Shown piece by piece: positions 59,001-64,000 of a DNA stretch of 64,000 nt. A program made the translations under genes and the position numbers. The DNA lies in NCBI GenBank assembly GCA_037976565.1, contig CP137667.1, forward strand, positions 33,902,425 through 33,966,424, given 5' to 3'. The notes below the pieces were generated by a model that saw nothing but the letters and a program-made list of their open reading frames with translations, made no database searches and was not told the origin of the DNA. Position 1 is the stretch's first letter; every line of letters starts with the position of its first letter. This DNA comes from Mesocentrotus franciscanus. Its lineage: Eukaryota > Echinodermata > Echinoidea > Camarodonta > Strongylocentrotidae.

Positions 59001-60788
59001 ATGAAAAACACGACCATCCTAGTAGCGGATTAAGGGGGGCACAATCTGCCCACACCTCCCTTAAAACCTTAATGTTACCTCAAAGTACACACACAAAAAA
59101 GTAGTCCCCTAATTGACTTCTTGTGCCCTTCTTCAAACCTTATACCAAACAGGCATCTGCAAAGTATGGCACCGTTAACCCCCTTTTTGTGGGGGTGATC
59201 GGGGGGTGTCAGAATTTGACCTATTTTTTTATGGAATCCTCGATCCTACTTTGCATCACCTCAACATCTTTCTTGTTTCAAATTTCAGGAGAACGTCGCA
59301 ATTGACATCGATTTGGATTCCCAGGTCGCAGTTGACATCGATGTGGATTCCCAGGCCGAGACAACCCTACCGACGGAGAAGACCGCCCTCCTGCTGCCGA
59401 ACGGGACGCCCAACGGGATCTCGAATGGTCACTCTCACTCGTACACCAACCCGGCGTTCAATCAGGTGGACATGGGTCCTAAGACTGACCACGACGATGA
59501 CGTCATTGGTAGATCTCGAGCCGGGACAAAGTCTGGCATCCCGAAATACCACTACGGTAATAAGAATTTAAACCAAATTTATTCTCTAAATGCTGAATGA
59601 AACCAACTCTCTGTTATACACATTTAATTTTGTTGAAAGAAGAAAGAGGAATGTGTCTTTTGTATGGCTGCTAACCTAGGATTTGAACAGATCGGGAACA
59701 TTGCCGTATATTGAACTTGAAATCATTTATCCAATAATAGAATAGTACAATTCGTATAGAAAGCGAAATTATAATACAATTCTTCTATTGTAACGTATTT
59801 CATGGCGTTTTTTGCTAACTTTCATAATCATATTTTCATTTGTAAACCAGTGTACAATGTAAAGACTCAACTAGATATTATTTTATGTTACGGATGTGTG
59901 CGGTTAATCATTCTGGTTAATGGACAGGAATAGACATGAAATATTCATTTTCAACATTATTTCATTTCAGACAAACTTCCTTGGGAGTGGCATCATTTTC
60001 TACCCAGTTTCATGAGTATGTGGGCGTTGTTCGTGAAAGACATAGTCAAACTGTGCAGGAATCCAGGGTAAGTTTAACCCACTGCTCACCGGACCCATGT
60101 GGTCCCTAATATCCTTTGGCAAGACATTAATCTACATTTGCCGCTCCATACCTAGGAGAGAGATGGCGACCTGGTATAGGATGGCGAAAGCATTTGTGTA
60201 TTGATTGCTATCTGCCCTCAATGTGACTATATGGTAGGAATACGCTTCAGGAAGTGGATATGGTGCACATTGTGCGTGAATGAATGAATCAGATGACCGG
60301 CGTAATAATATCTGTAAAGCGCTTATAGAAGGTATTTCGTATCAAGCGCTATATAAATCCAGATTATTATTAGTAGTATTACTATGAAGCCTATATGTCA
60401 ATTTTAGAATTGAGTAGTCGTCTTTATCACAAAGTTATCATGATAATTTCATTCATTTCTGAAAATCCTATAGGAATGATAACTATCATCATCATTATAA
60501 TCACCATTTTCATCATTGTTAAACGGTACATTAAAATTATCATTTTCCTCTTACAATAATTAATTTGGTTCCATTCGAATTCCAATTCCATTTCTCTCCG
60601 ATCAAGGTTGACCGCCTTCTACTTCATGGTTCCAATCATCGAAGTCAGTATCTTCTACCTCGCCATCGGAGGCACCCTAGGAATCTACCTGTAGCCGTGG
60701 TCAACAACGAGATCCCTTCCAATCTCAGCGACGTCTTCCTCCAACAGTTACCCGATGATATCATCATACAGGTGAGGTATATTATATG

Positions 60789-60819
<31 letters not shown>

Positions 60820-63726
60820 GTTAACAACCGAAGTATTCCCACCCTTTGTCATTTTGATGTTTTTGTTGTTTTCATAACTCAAGAATGAAGGATGGACTGG
60901 TTGAATTAGGGACTTTGTTGAATACTTTTAGATGTAAGATTTAATACCTAACATTTAAAAAAAACCGTAAATCGGATCAAATCCATTTTTTCACGTACTT
61001 AAAAAAATTCAAAAACTTGGTAAGGGTATGAATAATTTTGTTAAAGGTAAAGACCAGTTTTGGAAACGCCCCTCTCTCAAAAAATGAAATGGAAGCTCTC
61101 ATTACCAGTCATGTGAAAGAATATGTTCTGACCAATACGTGATGATACAAATTTTGCCGGGAAACCGCCTACTAATGGATGTATTTGGTAAATTATTATA
61201 TCTATTGGGACCAAATAGATATCGCGCACGTGGTCGCGTAGTCCCATATATATCTTTCTGTGTACAGTGCTTGTAACTTTACCAAGACTGGGCCAAATTT
61301 CTTATCATTTTGATGATTCCAGAACCTTGCAGTACACACCAATACTTATATGCTAGATGATCAACCTTTTCTGATCGATTCCACAACGTTTCTTTCACGA
61401 TGCAGTCGCATGACCAGAACTGGTCTCTATCTTTAACGTTATATATCATAAATATATAACATGATAAAAATATGTTGCAAAATATGCCATTGATTGAATT
61501 GCCTACACCCGTGATATTTTGCTATTTCGGTAAATTTTATCTATTCTTTTTCAACATTTTTGACAAAAGAAACCGGTTGCAACGATGGACGAAGCCTTGG
61601 ATAATATCAGAGAAGGTGCATACTATGGCATCATAGAAATACCTGCCAATTATACCTCGTTCCTTATCAAAAGGTGAGCATTATTACCTCGGTTACTTTT
61701 AGTATGTTGGAGCTTTTAGATTCCTCCTTTTGAAAATGAAAAACAGCATCAAGATCAAAATTTCAGACTCGTGAAATAACGATGAGCAGCTGTAAGAAGA
61801 ACTGACACATATCAAATTTAGAAAATAAAGAATTGGTGGTTCGAATTGTAAATGAAAACACATGTAGCCTACAATAAGTTAGTGATTATGTTTAGATTAA
61901 TCAAAATGAAAAAATAAATATATCTATGAGAGAATTGATATAATATAATATAATTAATAGCTCAACAAATAACCAGAGGAATGCAGCATTGAATATAGGA
62001 TTGAATGACAAGTTGCATGCACAATACGAGAAGCAGGTTATCAATATGTCATTATTTTAATATTGAATTTTTCGGTTTTCCTATTTTGAATTTTGGATTG
62101 TTAAATATTTTTTGTTTTTACTTTGGGCAAAAGACTCACAGGAATCAATTGAATGCACATAAAACAATGAACCCTCCGTTATCAAAGGTTGTTTCCCCTC
62201 GAGACGAATAATTATCGTAGCTTCCTCCCCACCCATTTTTCTCCGTATTTCGTATTAATATGTCAAAATCCCATACATAGACGTTGTTAGTTTTCATACC
62301 AAGAAAAAGTGCTAGATATACGTTGTTTATTCATTTTCTTATGCTATCTTATGTCAAATTCAGATTTACGACTCAAGGATTAATAGACAATACAACTTTG
62401 GATGGAAGTAGCGTCAAGGTGACATTAGACGCAACAAGTAAGTTTCGTCTTGTTTCACTAATTAACTAATTTCAGTAACTAACCATCTAACCATCTAACT
62501 AAGTAACAGATTTCAAATTGGTGACTTTTAGTCCCACTTTAAGAAGGCCAATCCTCTGCTTTGAAAATCCTTCCTCTCCCTCTCCACCCCCTCTCTCTCT
62601 CTCTCTTTCTCTCCCTCTATCTATCTCTCTGTTCCCCCTCTCTTTCTATTCCCCCATGTTTGATTATTCTTGATATTGCTTTCCATTTATATTGAAAACC
62701 TTAAACACGATGATGAATGATTATGCTCGTTGTTCCTAAATGACGATTCTAATGGAAGGTCCATGATTTTTTTTTCTTCATTTGGGGAGGGGGGAGGAGG
62801 ATATGAATATAAAAATCAGTAAAAGGGGGAGTGTCAGCGAACGATGCAGGAAGGGGGGGGGGGTTGGGGTCACAGGAGTAAAATTCGACTGTTTTGTTAT
62901 TTTCTGTGTGTGAAGGTTCTTTTGAATGAATAGAATGGTTCAGTGAAGGAGATAAATAATTAATGCTTCCATTTTTTCTTCCGCAGATCAACAAATTGCT
63001 ATTACTCTCCAAACCACGATATTAGAAGCCTACAATGTAAGTTGGGCAATCCATCGTTGAAACAGATTACTTGATTCAACGAATTTTAGCATAAATTCAG
63101 GAGGAAATGTGAATATTATGAGTAAAAGATTACTTTAAAAATGGACGCTAGAATAATATTTCTTCAAAAATATGTTCATCATTATGATGCTCAACTCAGG
63201 GTTGAAAGAGAAAAAATTATGCACTTTTATAGTTTTGACGAATTCGTAGTTATCACGAGCGGTTCTAGAAGAATATATAAATATAATTTTTTAAATTTAA
63301 TTTTATTTGGGGGCTTTGGGGGGGGGCGGAGGTGGGGCGGAGACCTTAGCCTCCCCCAAAATCTCTCTAGAACTTGCTCCTTGTTGCCATCTGTTCATTC
63401 ATATGCGTACAGTTTTGGTCAGCTGTATTTTTAAGATAACGGTGACTTAGAACAACACGACCCCAACGACTTTCGAAAAAACAACCTAAAGCAATTTCAA
63501 TAGCCTTGTCTATTTTATGAAATGCGTGAACATGAAGATGAAGTATTGCGTAATCCGAACATGATTTATATGGTCAATACCTTTTGGTATCGAAATTGCC
63601 CATGAAAATCTGATATCATGTTGAACATTTTATTTATTTAATTTGCCCTTTGTCATTCAGAACTTTATCTCGTTGACTTTAAACGAATATGGGATCAACC
63701 CTGCGCAGGCACAGGTTCCAGTTCTG
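50100..63726 (+). CDS. ABCH/ABCG-like half transporter (NBD then TMD), 14 exons, 3' end outside window
   Basis: Probable ATP-driven exporter of lipid or conjugate in a membrane, acting as a dimer. Coding exons: 50100-50239, 53058-53217, 53873-54027, 55008-55115, 55708-55801, 56509-56583, 58608-58667, 59289-59556, 59971-60067, 60607-60771, 61570-61673, 62364-62437, 62987-63036, 63661-63726, with a further exon likely at 63991. Phases chain throughout except at exon 10. Nucleotide-binding domain: Walker [10 protein letters not shown] (52-60), Q-loop Q100, signature LSGGQ (151-155), Walker B LLILDEPT (171-178), H-loop H209. Exon 8 is an Asp-rich linker with a duplicated 10-residue unit. Exons 9-10 start the membrane domain: TM1 about 387-409, then a large extracellular loop. 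539 codons are in the window, of roughly 750-800 expected. The first of four Met codons at 50100 is taken as the start; exon 1 opens at 50091 after TTTATAG, so upstream coding exons are not excluded. A one-base deletion near 60675 breaks the frame. Confidence 0.9.
50840..50970. repeat. SINE tail fragment in ABC intron 1
   Basis: GAGCGCTATACAAGAACCC then ATTATT, the same tail type as 44240-44265 and 60340-60380; no tRNA-like head is visible. Confidence 0.45.
51464..51508. repeat. 45-base palindrome TGTTGCTAAGTAGG / CCTACCTAGCAACA
   Basis: A compact near-perfect hairpin in ABC intron 1; possibly a very short MITE or the closing end of a larger element. Confidence 0.7.
51803..52550. mobile_element. 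Approximately 750-bp inverted-repeat element in ABC intron 1
   Basis: Arms 51803-51834 (GGGAGGTGAAAGGAAGGAGT) and 52519-52550 (the minus strand reads GGGAGGTGAAAGAAAGGAGT). The interior has no recognised coding. Confidence 0.55.
54758..54838. repeat. Tandem pair of 50-base units (GATGATTCTTTATACGACG)
   Basis: TACGATGATTCTTTATACGA at about 54761 and 54814. It is in the third ABC intron. Confidence 0.75.
55635..55660. repeat. (TA)n
   Basis: Nine or so TA steps in the fourth ABC intron, 50 bases before exon 5. Confidence 0.85.
57160..57825. repeat. Tandem repeat, unit about 113 bp (with ~200 bp variants)
   Basis: GGCGTGGGGTCCAGGGGGC, AGCTCAGGGGTTTTAGGCAT, GGTCAGATGAGC and TGACACTGGCAGGTCACTAA recur in order, about five to seven times, with indel variants. 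Confidence 0.95.
57910..58320. repeat. Polypyrimidine tract inside the hAT-like element
   Basis: About 400 bases of mainly T and C on the plus strand (runs of TTTCCTTCCC, CTCTCTCTTTTTTT), interrupted by three GGGAGGCAAG-type islands. Confidence 0.9.
58676..58800 (+). mobile_element. tRNA-like SINE in ABC intron 7
   Basis: A box TGGCCCAGTGGTAGAGAA-type sequence at 58681-58702 and B box GAGTTCCCTGGTTCTAAAC at 58728-58746; body has GTCATTAGGATAGATCTTAA. Confidence 0.6.
60075..60380 (+). mobile_element. SINE (same family as 29405-29744) in ABC intron 9
   Basis: Tail AAGGTATTTCGTATCAAGCG, CTATATAAATCCAG, then AT-rich repeats; body shares ATATGGTAGGAAT and GTGCACATTGTGCGTGAATG-type words with the minus-strand copy. 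The tRNA-like head is truncated. Confidence 0.75.
60780..60825. repeat. (TA)n(CA)n
   Basis: ATATATATAT then ACACACACAC, 10 bases after the donor of exon 10. Confidence 0.9.
61045..61432. mobile_element. 388-bp TTAA-flanked MITE in ABC intron 10
   Basis: TTAA at 61041-61044 and 61433-61436; ends AGGTAAAGACCAGTTTTGG and, on the minus strand, AGATAGAGACCAGTTCTGG. No coding capacity. Confidence 0.85.
63440..63620. repeat. Dispersed repeat shared with 29281-29400 and 29751-29840
   Basis: Shares CGACTTTCGAAAAA, CAACCTAAAGC and TAGCCTTGTCTA-like words with 29330-29380, and GGTATCGAAATTGCC with 29776-29792. It lies in the intron before exon 14. Confidence 0.5.
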
Positions 63727-63990
63727 GTAAGTATCTCGATATGGCGTCATTATCAACGGGTTGATTCAGTTCCATTGTCGGTTTTGAATCTATAACAAGA
63801 ATATTGCTATATGATACTATCGAAATTCCAGGTGTTTTGACATTGTTCTTATCATTTAATTGAGTGGTCAGTACTAAAAGACTGGGGAAACGATGTCGAA
63901 CACTGAACAAAAGAAAAGGGAGACAATACGGGCCCTGGGATGCACACATCTAACATAATATTTACACTTTTTTTTCTTTTATTGTATGAG

Positions 63991-64000
63991 AAGGACCATG
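63991..64000 (+). CDS. Probable start of ABC transporter exon 15 (cut by window end)
   Basis: A long T/C run then TTGTATGAG precedes AAGGACCATG; phase 0 from exon 14 gives K-D-H. Only ten bases are visible, so this is a guess based on the acceptor and frame. Confidence 0.4.

Noticed and set aside
1..64000. CRISPR array, bacterial operon or phage signals
   Set aside because: Introns, SINEs and gene content are animal; tandem arrays have no CRISPR spacing.

Overview
The window is nuclear DNA from an animal, and the genes point to an echinoderm, probably a sea urchin. The signs are GT-AG introns in every multi-exon gene, an intronless Toll-like receptor, an ABCH-type half transporter (a family found in echinoderms, arthropods and fish, lost in mammals), a low-GC background full of tRNA-headed SINEs and small inverted-repeat transposons, and (CCTAAC)n telomere-like repeats. 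The species assignment is inference; no ribosomal or mitochondrial marker is present.

Layout. (a) 2197-6613, minus strand: a complete four-exon UDP-glycosyltransferase. (b) 6780-24450: a repeat block holding an approximately 6 kb element with terminal inverted repeats (7097-13121) and an approximately 9.7 kb element (14723-24449) with AT-rich tandem arrays inside both ends. Both carry decayed multi-exon gene remnants. (c) 25339-30383, plus strand: a second UDP-glycosyltransferase with the same exon plan, divergent from the first, with a hAT-like insertion in intron 2. (d) 30384-34680: repeats, including one small transposon nested in another. (e) 34683-37367, plus strand: an intact single-exon Toll-like receptor. 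(f) 37400-50090: microsatellites, SINEs and palindromic MITEs, with two TTAA elements abutting at one TTAA. (g) 50100 to the window end, plus strand: the first fourteen or so coding exons of an ABCH/ABCG-like half transporter. Its 3' end lies outside the window, and exon 10 carries an apparent one-base frameshift.

How the genes could work together. UGTs conjugate sugars to lipophilic molecules at the ER membrane and ABC half transporters export lipids or conjugates, so the neighbourhood suits lipid or xenobiotic handling, but nothing in the sequence shows joint regulation. The Toll-like receptor is an innate immune gene and is probably an unrelated neighbour.

The best items for a second look are: the ABC frameshift; the replacement in both UGTs of the family's catalytic Asp by Phe or Tyr; the two large unclassified elements with their gene remnants; the hierarchical palindrome built on a GCAGAAGGGCG motif; the foldback element; and the four TTAA-flanked MITEs.
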